Below are positions 1 to 5,027 of a stretch of 9,721 nt of DNA, one piece after another. Under the pieces are notes generated by a model that was not told the origin of the DNA, did not search any database, and was given only the letters and a program-made list of their open reading frames with translations. Source of the stretch: Methylovirgula sp. (lineage in GTDB: Bacteria > Pseudomonadota > Alphaproteobacteria > Rhizobiales > Beijerinckiaceae); contig JASHSW010000085.1 of assembly GCA_030038595.1 (NCBI GenBank), positions 1 through 9,721 of the forward strand, read 5' to 3'. Positions within the stretch are counted from its first letter, which is position 1. Each line of letters opens with the position of its first letter. Made by a program: the position numbers and the translations under genes.

Positions 1-177
1 GACGAAATAGTCGTCCTCGACGATCAAGATGCGCGCGATTTGGTCCGGCGAAACGGCACCGCCTTCGCGTTCGGCCGCAAAAACCGGAAGCGGCCGCCAT
101 GGCGCTCGGGATAGGGGAACGAGTTCGGCTTGATCCCTGTTCATTGCATTCGCTTCGATTGCATCGCGTCGTCCCAT
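1..177 (-). CDS. Response regulator receiver protein, N-terminal part (cut by window edge)
   Basis: The last 11 codons before the edge read RILIVEDDYFV. This is the first beta strand and acidic pocket of a two-component receiver domain, where the paired Asp residues bind Mg2+. The phosphoacceptor Asp and everything after it lie outside the window, so I cannot tell a single-domain regulator from one with an output domain. The chosen ATG (177-175) has AAGGGG about 10 bases upstream. An in-frame ATG at 144-142 (MNRDQAEL) is a possible later start. Either way some 37-48 residues precede the receiver, more than most CheY-like proteins have. That stretch is rich in Pro and Ala, looks disordered, and is far too short to be the sigma-like domain of PhyR. 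Receiver identity is secure; the partner kinase is unknown. Confidence 0.8.
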   Translation of the reverse strand, partial: MGRRDAIEANAMNRDQAELVPLSRAPWRPLPVFAAEREGGAVSPDQIARILIVEDDYFV

Positions 178-339
178 GCCCGAAGCGCCCCTTGTACAAC
201 GCAGGGCGAGATCCCTTTAATGCCCACACGACATTCTCTACGGCAAATCTAACAACGTGACGTGCAAGAAGAAAAGAAGGAAATTATTTGAGGTCCCGGG
301 AACCGCGCTGCGTCGTCGCCAAGTATAAGCTTCCGTGCA

Positions 340-858
340 TCAGTCCTTGCTTGGCGTGGTCAATCTGCGCGCCAAGATAAAGCCGGCGCCGAGCGCAAGT
401 GCGACCAAGGCAAGCGGCCCGACCTGCTTGGTCAACGCGACGCCAAGTCGAAGCGTGGCTTCTTCGGGCTTCATGTTTGCATCGTGGAGAACCGCAATGA
501 GCGGCGCCACGGTCTGATCGAGGTTCTCGGCGAACTGCGCGCGACCGACGTCGACCGGATCTTCGGGAATGGAATTGGATGCGACGGTTTTCCTCGAACG
601 GATCCGGCCCTTCCAGCAAAAAGCCAGGAACAATACGCCGGCAACGGCGATGTGAAGGCCCGCGACCGCCAGCGCTGCGATCATCGGCTCCGTCCGTTCC
701 GCGGCCCAAAGATAAAGAGCGACCGACAGGAACCCGAGACTCGCCAATACGAAAATGAAGGCCGCGACAAGCAATGCGATGCTTGTTGCCAAGCGCCGGC
801 CCGAGGCTTCGAAGAGAGCGGTGATTTCGCCCAATTGGCGGGTCAGAAATCCGCTCAT
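340..858 (-). CDS. Holin-X-like (Phage_holin_3_6 type) small membrane protein
   Basis: This 172-residue protein has two adjacent hydrophobic helices at about residues 25-50 and 58-82, a polar stretch rich in Asp and Glu (about 84-145), and a third hydrophobic helix near 147-164 ending in ARR. The pattern resembles the putative holin-X / Phage_holin_3_6 family. Despite the name, that family is common on bacterial chromosomes beside DUF883 genes and is not evidence of a phage. Its ATG overlaps the stop codon of the upstream DUF883-like gene by four bases (ATGA, 858-855), which indicates translational coupling and a shared transcript. It probably sits in the inner membrane and acts with its neighbour in envelope stress, but this is inference from family and context. 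The family call rests on hydrophobicity pattern and gene pairing, with no catalytic motif. Confidence 0.7.
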   Translation of the reverse strand: MSGFLTRQLGEITALFEASGRRLATSIALLVAAFIFVLASLGFLSVALYLWAAERTEPMIAALAVAGLHIAVAGVLFLAFCWKGRIRSRKTVASNSIPEDPVDVGRAQFAENLDQTVAPLIAVLHDANMKPEEATLRLGVALTKQVGPLALVALALGAGFILARRLTTPSKD

Positions 859-1178
859 TTGTGCGGGCGGATCAAAATCCCGATCAGGAACCCGGCAACC
901 GCCCCGGCGAAAACCGCCGTGAACGGGCTGCGCTCGATCGAGTTCTCGAGATCCGTGGTAATCGCGCTCAGACGATCCTTCGCTTCGGCGGTTTGCGCGG
1001 AGAATTTCTGCCGTGCGTCATCGGCCGCGCCGAGCACTTGCTGCTTTGCCGCCGCAGCCTGGTTCTGAACCAGTTCCAAGACCGAAGCCGACAATTTCGA
1101 GATGTCGTTGCGAAGATCGGCGAGGTCGGCGGTAAGATCGTGCCGAGCCTGCTCTCCGATGTTTTCGAGATCAGACAT
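855..1178 (-). CDS. DUF883-like (ElaB/YqjD-type) membrane-anchored stress protein
   Basis: This 107-residue protein begins MSDLENIGEQ. It has a long Ala/Asp/Lys-rich amphipathic helix (about 10-82), likely coiled coil, then a Pro-containing turn at SPF and a C-terminal hydrophobic helix with GAVAGFLIGILI (about 86-103) ending in RPHK. This is the layout of DUF883 proteins such as E. coli YqjD and ElaB, which are tail-anchored in the inner membrane; YqjD has been reported to bind ribosomes in stationary phase. Three in-frame starts are possible. ATG 1178 has GGAG six bases upstream. ATG 1190 also has GGAG seven bases upstream. A further ATG near 1262 has AGGA nine bases upstream and would add about 28 residues. 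I chose 1178. It overlaps the holin-X-like gene by four bases and lies downstream of an EcfG-type promoter, so stress induction is expected. Confidence 0.75.
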   Translation of the reverse strand: MSDLENIGEQARHDLTADLADLRNDISKLSASVLELVQNQAAAAKQQVLGAADDARQKFSAQTAEAKDRLSAITTDLENSIERSPFTAVFAGAVAGFLIGILIRPHK

Positions 1179-1217
1179 TTCCTTCTCCATGCCTTTACTC
1201 CGCGGATGCGATAGCAT

Positions 1218-1234
1218 GATCGGCGCCGCCGATC
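1218..1234 (-). repeat. Perfect 7-bp hairpin in the leader of the DUF883-like gene
   Basis: GATCGGC (1218-1224) and GCCGATC (1228-1234) form a perfect stem with a three-base loop. If transcription starts at the minus-strand EcfG promoter, this hairpin falls in the roughly 190-base leader, 28-40 bases before the two nearest start codons. If translation instead begins at the ATG near 1262, it would be coding. The rest of the stretch between the two start codons (1179-1480) holds the two promoters and no other gene I can support. Confidence 0.5.
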
Positions 1235-1373
1235 GTTTATGGCGGCCTTCAAGCTGCGTATCCATTGTCATTAATCCTAACGCGGTTCGCGGCGCTCGAT
1301 CTGCGCAATCGCAAAAAAGCCCGGTCTGCCGATACGATTTTGCGCGGCCTTGCAGGTAAAAGCGCCTCGGATG

Positions 1374-1399
1374 AACGGCTAAGCCCGTGGGGACGTTCC
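1374..1399 (-). promoter_or_regulatory. EcfG-type general-stress promoter, minus strand
   Basis: Read on the minus strand, GGAAC (1399-1395), a 17-base spacer and CGTT (1377-1374) match the alphaproteobacterial EcfG consensus GGAAC-N16/17-CGTT exactly. It points at the DUF883-like/holin-X-like pair. Transcription should start near 1367, leaving a leader of about 180-190 bases. Its -35 box lies back to back with that of the plus-strand promoter, 13 bp away. Confidence 0.8.
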
Positions 1400-1412
1400 A
1401 TATTCCGTCGCC

Positions 1413-1437
1413 GGAACCTTCGTCGCCGCGGTGCGTT
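1413..1437 (+). promoter_or_regulatory. EcfG-type general-stress promoter, plus strand
   Basis: GGAAC (1413-1417), a 16-base spacer and CGTT (1434-1437) match the EcfG consensus exactly. Transcription should start near 1444, giving a leader of about 35 bases before the KGG-repeat gene, whose homologues are known stress-induced proteins. The gene's own ribosome site, GAGAGG, lies eight bases before the ATG at 1481. Confidence 0.85.
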
Positions 1438-1480
1438 GGTGGGCACAGCCCAGAGCGCCAATTAGCGAGAGGTATGCCGT

Positions 1481-1765
1481 ATGAGCAATTCGGTCGACTT
1501 TCAGCACAGGACATCAACCAGGGGCTTCGCGTCCATGGACCCCGAGAAACAGCGCGCCATCGCGCGCAAAGGCGGGGAAAGCGTGCCGCACGAAAAGCGC
1601 AGCTTCTCACAAAATCCCGGTCTCGCGGCCCAGGCCGGCCGCAAAGGCGGGCAAAGCGTAAGTCCGAACAAACGGAGCTTTTCGCAGAACCATCAGCTCG
1701 CGTCTGAGGCCGGACGCAAAGGCGGCCATGCCTCGCACGGCGCTCCGAAAGCGGTTAAATATTAA
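1481..1765 (+). CDS. KGG-repeat stress-induced protein
   Basis: This 94-residue, very hydrophilic and basic protein has no membrane segment. It opens with GFASMDPEKQRAIARKGG and carries RKGG at residues 29-32, 54-57 and 79-82. These are exactly 25 residues apart, each followed by a Ser- and Lys-rich stretch (KRSFSQN occurs twice). This is the KGG domain (YciG/GsiB-like, Pfam KGG), found in hydrophilin-like proteins linked to general stress, desiccation and stationary phase. It probably acts in the cytoplasm as a disordered protective protein; no enzymatic residues are expected. GAGAGG eight bases upstream fixes the start, and an EcfG promoter precedes it. It diverges from the DUF883-like pair, forming a shared stress locus. 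A large hairpin follows its stop codon. Family assignment is firm; molecular action is inferred. Confidence 0.92.
   Translation: MSNSVDFQHRTSTRGFASMDPEKQRAIARKGGESVPHEKRSFSQNPGLAAQAGRKGGQSVSPNKRSFSQNHQLASEAGRKGGHASHGAPKAVKY
1565..1726 (+). repeat. Tandem 75-bp coding repeats in the KGG gene
   Basis: Two full 25-codon units begin at 1565 and 1640, and a partial third begins at 1715. Each starts with codons for RKGG, and the first two share KRSFSQN at the same offset. Unit number can change by slippage or recombination, which is typical of this family. Confidence 0.8.
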
Positions 1766-1772
1766 GGAATTG

Positions 1773-1802
1773 GCGGCAAGCCGGGCACCTGCCCGTTGCC
1801 GC
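1773..1802 (+). terminator. Hairpin after the KGG gene, probable terminator
   Basis: GCGGCAA (1773-1779) pairs with TTGCCGC (1796-1802), and inside it CGGGC (1782-1786) pairs with GCCCG (1791-1795) around an ACCT loop. This gives twelve base pairs with a two-base bulge. It lies 8 bases after the stop codon. No U-tract follows, so it may act as an RNA 3'-end stabiliser or a weak terminator. Confidence 0.5.
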
Positions 1803-1826
1803 ATCCGCGGCGAAGACGCAACGAGC

Positions 1827-1847
1827 GGATCGCTTACAAAGCGGTCC
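1827..1847 (+). repeat. Second hairpin downstream of the KGG gene
   Basis: GGATCGCTT (1827-1835) pairs with AAGCGGTCC (1839-1847) around an ACA loop: nine pairs including one U-G wobble. The wobble holds only in plus-strand RNA, because minus-strand RNA would have an A-C mismatch. That favours a role, if any, at the 3' end of the KGG transcript. No U-tract follows. Confidence 0.35.
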
Positions 1848-1928
1848 AAAGTCTCTCCGGCGACGTTGCCCATTCCGGCTCGGTTACCGGGCGCAGCTTT
1901 GCCTGCCTCAGCTCCAGGATTTTAGATC

Positions 1929-1956
1929 GCTTACCCGGCGTTCGGCTTGCCCGGCG
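1929..1956. repeat. Direct repeat upstream of the small membrane protein gene
   Basis: GCTTACCCGGCG (1929-1940) and GCTTGCCCGGCG (1945-1956) differ at one base of twelve and are 16 bases apart. A looser copy, GGTTACCGGGCG, lies at 1882-1893. The second unit covers the likely -35 region, so this could be a regulator binding site; no regulator is identified. Confidence 0.4.
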
Positions 1957-1973
1957 GGGCGGCATGGTATAGT
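1947..1973 (+). promoter_or_regulatory. Candidate housekeeping promoter
   Basis: TTGCCC (1947-1952) and TATAGT (1968-1973) resemble -35 and -10 boxes, but the spacer is a short 15 bases. Transcription would start near 1980. That excludes the GTG at 1972 as a start codon and favours the GTG at 2011. Confidence 0.35.
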
Positions 1974-2010
1974 GGGCGCGGAAACTCGCCGAGCGGGAAA
2001 GCCACGCAAC

Positions 2011-2247
2011 GTGCCGGAACCCAAAAAAATCAACCTCCTGCATTTATCGACCATCGTCGCGGTCGGCGTCCTCGTCGGCACCGAAGTGGTTGGTGCGTCC
2101 TGGGCCGCGGGGTGGGCCTTGGGTGGTCTTTTGCAGCTTGCACCGGTGGTCAGCCGCATTTTCGAGGCATTTTTTGCGCTCTGCGGTTTCGTCCTGCTCT
2201 TCTATTTTATGAGGACTGCGCTCAAGAACGAGCCGATCCGACAGTGA
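2011..2247 (+). CDS. Small two-helix membrane protein of unknown function
   Basis: From GTG 2011 this is 78 residues: a basic N-terminus (MPEPKKINLLHLS), a hydrophobic Gly/Ala/Val/Trp-rich helix at about 13-43, a short turn, and a second helix with FFALCGFVLLFYF at about 52-66. It ends in a charged tail (MRTALKNEPIRQ). It has no recognisable motif. A longer frame from GTG 1972 (91 residues) is possible, but that codon overlaps a candidate -10 box. Codon use matches its neighbours. Its stop lies 41 bases before the OpgD-like gene, so the two may be co-transcribed, although a hairpin sits between them. An inner-membrane location is likely; its function is unknown. Confidence 0.65.
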   Translation: MPEPKKINLLHLSTIVAVGVLVGTEVVGASWAAGWALGGLLQLAPVVSRIFEAFFALCGFVLLFYFMRTALKNEPIRQ

Positions 2248-2249
2248 GG

Positions 2250-2283
2250 CGCGGGATTTTCGGTATTTTCTGACAGCCCCGCG
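2250..2283 (+). repeat. Inverted repeat just before the OpgD-like start
   Basis: CGCGGG (2250-2255) pairs with CCCGCG (2278-2283) around a 22-base, AT-richer loop. It ends five bases before the ATG at 2289, where no good ribosome site is visible. It may influence initiation, or it may be chance in GC-rich DNA. Confidence 0.3.
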
Positions 2284-2288
2284 AACCT

Positions 2289-3902
2289 ATGATCCCACCC
2301 AACCGACGGACTTTTCTGAAAGCCGCCGCAGCCGCGACGCTGGGGCTTGCTCACGCGGAGAAGAGCGAGGGCGCCGCGAGCGGTCTCAAACTGGGGGCGC
2401 CGCAGCCATTTTCCTTCGATCAGCTCAAGGAAACGGCGCGACGCATGGCGAAGGAGCCCTATGCGGGACCGGCACGACCCGCCCCGGAGATCGTCGCCAA
2501 GATCGATTATGAAGCTTGGGGCAAGATCAAATTCGACGTCGACCAAGCGCTTTACGCCACCGGACCGGGGCCTTTTCCGGTGAGCTTCTTTCATCTCGGC
2601 AAATATTTTCCGAAGGCCGTCGAAATGCATGTGGTCGCGGCCGGACAGGCGCGCGCGCTCATTTACGATCCAAGCGTATTCCATATGCCCGCCGATTCGC
2701 CGGCTCGGCAATTGCCGCACGGAGCAGGCTTTGCCGGCCTGCGCGTGCAGGAGGCCCGCGATTCGCCGCTCGATTGGCGCACGAACGATTGGGTCGCGTT
2801 CCTCGGGGCGGATTATTTCCGGGCCATCGGCGAATTGCATCAATACGGCATCTCGTGCCGCGCCGTCGCGCTCGACGTGGCGGTCGCCGGCGAGAGCGAG
2901 GAATTTCCCGATTTTACCAAATTCTATATCGACGAGTCGGGGCCCAAAGACGGCTTGACGCTTTACGCCTTGCTCGAAGGGCCGTCGGTCGTCGGCGCCT
3001 GCAAGTACGCGATGACGCGCGGCAAGGGCGTCGTCATGGACGTCGAGCAACTGCTCTGCCTGCGGCGCGACATCGCGCGTCTCGGAATCGCTCCGCTGAC
3101 GACGATGTTTTGGTTCTCGGAGACCGTCAAACCGACCGCCGTCGATTGGCGCCCCGAAGTGCACGATTCCGACGGCCTCGCGATTTGGACGGGCAAAGGC
3201 GAGCGAATATGGCGGCCGCTCAACAATCCGCCAGCCATTATCGCGTCGGCCTTTCTCGACGAAAATCCGCGCGGCTTCGGCCTCATGCAGCGCGACCGCG
3301 ATTTCGACCATTATCTCGACGGGGTGTTCTACGAACGCCGGCCGAGCCTCTGGGTCGAACCGAAAGGGAATTGGGGCAAGGGATCCGTGCAGCTCGTCGA
3401 AATTCCCACCGACGACGAGATCAACGACAACATCGTCGCCATGTGGGTCGCGGACTCTCCGGCGACTGCTGGCAGTGAGATAAGCGCTGCCTATCGACTC
3501 TATTGGCTTGCCGACACGCCCTTTCCGGGCAAACTCGCGAAGGTCGTCGCGACCCGTCTCGGCAACGGCGGCCAGCCCGGCAAGCCGCGCCCAAAAGGGG
3601 TTCGCAAATTCATGGTCGAGTTTCTGGGCGGCCCGCTGGTGAGCCTACCGTATGGTGTAAAGCCAGAGCCGGTGCTTTGGGCCTCACGCGGCAGCTTCTC
3701 CTACATTTATACGGAAGCCGTGCCGGACGATGTGGCGGGCCATTGGCGCGCCCAGTTCGATCTGACGGTCACGGGCTCCGAGCCGGTCGAAATGCGGCTT
3801 TTCTTGCGCTCCGGGGCCAAGATTTTGAGCGAAACCTGGTGCTTTCAATATCATCCGTGGTCGGAATGCGCGCCGACCTGCTATCCGAATTTGGGCACCT
3901 AA
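2289..3902 (+). CDS. opgD: Tat-exported periplasmic glucan protein, OpgD/MdoD type (OpgG family)
   Basis: This 537-residue protein belongs to the OpgG/OpgD (MdoG/MdoD) family that shapes osmoregulated periplasmic glucans. The N-terminus has a twin-arginine signal, NRRTFLK (residues 5-11), then an Ala-rich hydrophobic stretch and a likely cleavage site after AHA (21-23). A Tat signal and this length match E. coli OpgD (about 550 residues), whereas OpgG uses Sec. The mature part shows the family's conserved stretches: an early FDQLKETARRMA, FFHLGKYFPK, a central WFSE, NPRGFGLMQRDRDFDHY and YERRPSLWVEP. E. coli OpgD has been shown to be an endo-beta-1,2-glucanase that founded family GH186, so a glucan-cutting role in the periplasm is plausible here. 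No opgH glucosyltransferase lies nearby, so it is an orphan. The ribosome site is weak. An OpgG-like role cannot be excluded. Confidence 0.93.
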   Translation: MIPPNRRTFLKAAAAATLGLAHAEKSEGAASGLKLGAPQPFSFDQLKETARRMAKEPYAGPARPAPEIVAKIDYEAWGKIKFDVDQALYATGPGPFPVSFFHLGKYFPKAVEMHVVAAGQARALIYDPSVFHMPADSPARQLPHGAGFAGLRVQEARDSPLDWRTNDWVAFLGADYFRAIGELHQYGISCRAVALDVAVAGESEEFPDFTKFYIDESGPKDGLTLYALLEGPSVVGACKYAMTRGKGVVMDVEQLLCLRRDIARLGIAPLTTMFWFSETVKPTAVDWRPEVHDSDGLAIWTGKGERIWRPLNNPPAIIASAFLDENPRGFGLMQRDRDFDHYLDGVFYERRPSLWVEPKGNWGKGSVQLVEIPTDDEINDNIVAMWVADSPATAGSEISAAYRLYWLADTPFPGKLAKVVATRLGNGGQPGKPRPKGVRKFMVEFLGGPLVSLPYGVKPEPVLWASRGSFSYIYTEAVPDDVAGHWRAQFDLTVTGSEPVEMRLFLRSGAKILSETWCFQYHPWSECAPTCYPNLGT

Positions 3903-3981
3903 GGCGGCTCGCAATCTCGTGGGTGGCGCGATGTGCCGCCGCGAATTAGGATGTCGCGTCAACCGAATTTGGAGGCGGCTT

Positions 3982-4320
3982 ATGAAGAAACTGCCTGCCT
4001 GTCTCGCAGCGCTGGCCGTCGCCGCCCTTCTTTGCCGGCCGAGCGCAGCACAAGCGGCAGGCACGGACATCGGCAAGCCTCGGCTCTTCGGCGCCGGGAT
4101 CGGCTGCGATGCCAGCCTGCTGCCTTGGCGCTCCGTATGGCTCGGGCATTTCTCCGGTGGGCTCGCTACCTACGTGCCGGGCGCGCCGGGCGCATCCGTC
4201 ACCTGGCACGACCAGAAGCTCTGCTTTCCCTCGCGGCGCGAATGCATGGAATGGCAGCGCGCCGAACGCCGGCGATTTAGCGGCATCGAGGGCTATTGGA
4301 CGTGCCTGCTGCTGCGCTGA
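3982..4320 (+). CDS. Small secreted four-cysteine protein of unknown function
   Basis: This 112-residue precursor has a clear Sec signal peptide: MKK, then a Leu/Ala-rich core (5-18) and a likely cut after AQA (23-25). There is no proper lipobox, because Cys18 follows LL. The mature part of about 87 residues holds four cysteines, at 42 (GIGC), 81 (KLCF), 88 (REC) and 108 (WTC), enough for two disulfides in the periplasm. It is rich in Trp and Arg (LPWRSVWLGHF, ECMEWQRAERRRF). GGAGG six bases upstream fixes the ATG at 3982 and rules out an earlier in-frame ATG at 3919, which would bury the signal peptide. It follows the OpgD-like gene by 79 bases and could share its transcript. I do not recognise a family. 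Confidence 0.8.
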   Translation: MKKLPACLAALAVAALLCRPSAAQAAGTDIGKPRLFGAGIGCDASLLPWRSVWLGHFSGGLATYVPGAPGASVTWHDQKLCFPSRRECMEWQRAERRRFSGIEGYWTCLLLR

Positions 4321-4439
4321 GAACCCCTTTTTCGTTAATTTTAGGCAATCTTCTGCGGCGTGTTGCCTTCTCCCCGGCCGGCCCGAATGTAACCACTATA
4401 TTCGGCATAGCTGCACCGGATCACCATGGCAGGACCAGG

Positions 4440-4940
4440 ATGCTGGAACGATTGAAGACTTTTCTGGCCGAGTTCGCCGGCGAGCCGGCGCGCGAATTCG
4501 GCGAGGACGATTACCGACTCGCCGCGGTCGCTTTGCTCGTCCACCTCGCCAAGGCCGAAGGGCCGGCCGATGCGGCCGAACGCGCCCGGCTTAACGCGGT
4601 CATCGAAAAGAATTTCGGCCTCGATCCGGCGGCGACGGCGCGGCTCATTCAATCTGCCGAAACGAGCGATCAGCAAGCCGTCGATTTTTATCATTTCACC
4701 CGCATCCTTTGCAGCAACCTCGACCAAACCGGCCGATTGCGGATCGTCGAGATGATGTGGGAGATCGCCCTCGCCGACGGTGTCTTGCACGAGGTCGAGG
4801 AGAACATGGTGGCGCAGATCGCCGAACTTCTCGGCGTCTCGCCGCATGATCGGGTGCGATTGCGCCAACGCGTCGCCGCCGAGCCCGCGGCAGGCACGGC
4901 ACTTGCAGGACCCTGGCAGGCGGTCGCAGCAAAGGAGTAA
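4440..4940 (+). CDS. TerB-like (tellurite resistance TerB family) protein
   Basis: This 166-residue, all-helical soluble protein has no signal peptide. It has the two-part TerB pattern: LAAVALLVHLAKAEGPADAAE (about 27-47), then MMWEIALADGVLHEVEENMV (about 105-124), followed by LLGVSP. The acidic clusters in such repeats are thought to bind metal ions. The family includes TerB of tellurite-resistance operons and many chromosomal proteins whose job is unknown. No other ter gene is present, so tellurite resistance should not be assumed. The ATG at 4440 has AGGA five bases upstream; an earlier in-frame ATG at 4296 would overlap the secreted-protein gene. A TATATT box at 4397-4402 could be a -10 element, but no convincing -35 goes with it. 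It lies 87 bases before the amidotransferase gene. Confidence 0.82.
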   Translation: MLERLKTFLAEFAGEPAREFGEDDYRLAAVALLVHLAKAEGPADAAERARLNAVIEKNFGLDPAATARLIQSAETSDQQAVDFYHFTRILCSNLDQTGRLRIVEMMWEIALADGVLHEVEENMVAQIAELLGVSPHDRVRLRQRVAAEPAAGTALAGPWQAVAAKE

Positions 4941-4966
4941 TCCCGCCATAGTCTTGCCGACGATCG

Positions 4967-5006
4967 CGTTCATGCCGGCGTAGGCGCGAAGCGCCGTTCA
5001 CGAACG
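4967..5006. repeat. Nested inverted repeats before the amidotransferase gene
   Basis: A tight hairpin GGCGC-GAA-GCGCC (4983-4995) is followed by the 12-bp palindrome CGTTCACGAACG (4995-5006). CGTTC at 4967-4971 could also pair with GAACG at 5002-5006. The palindrome ends 21 bases before the ATG at 5028. It could be an operator, an RNA structure, or the 3' end of the TerB transcript. Confidence 0.4.
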
Positions 5007-5027
5007 TCTCGTCATCCGATTGGTGTC

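Noticed and set aside
284..310. GGTCCCGGGAACC at the 3' side of the holin-X-like gene as a terminator, or its GGAAC as an EcfG promoter.
   Set aside because: The hairpin has about five pairs including a wobble and no U-tract. No CGTT follows GGAAC at the needed distance.
340..858. Prophage remnant, because of the holin-like protein.
   Set aside because: There are no lysin, capsid, integrase or terminase genes, and this family is commonly chromosomal beside DUF883 genes. XerD further along is the housekeeping recombinase.
484..1068. A 194-codon plus-strand frame across the holin-X-like and DUF883-like genes.
   Set aside because: It is the reverse of two well-supported minus-strand genes with a 4-base overlap; its translation is Arg-rich and without domain or signal features.
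2202..3311. A 369-codon open frame antisense to the OpgD-like gene.
   Set aside because: It mirrors a gene with clear family motifs. Long antisense frames are expected in GC-rich DNA, and the translation has no recognisable domain or ribosome site.
3903..3940. GGCGGC/GCCGCC inverted repeat after the OpgD-like stop as a terminator.
   Set aside because: A 6-bp stem around a 26-base loop without a U-tract is too weak in this GC-rich background.
4440..4940. Tellurite-resistance operon.
   Set aside because: Only a TerB-like protein is present; terC, terD, terZ and other partners are missing from the window.
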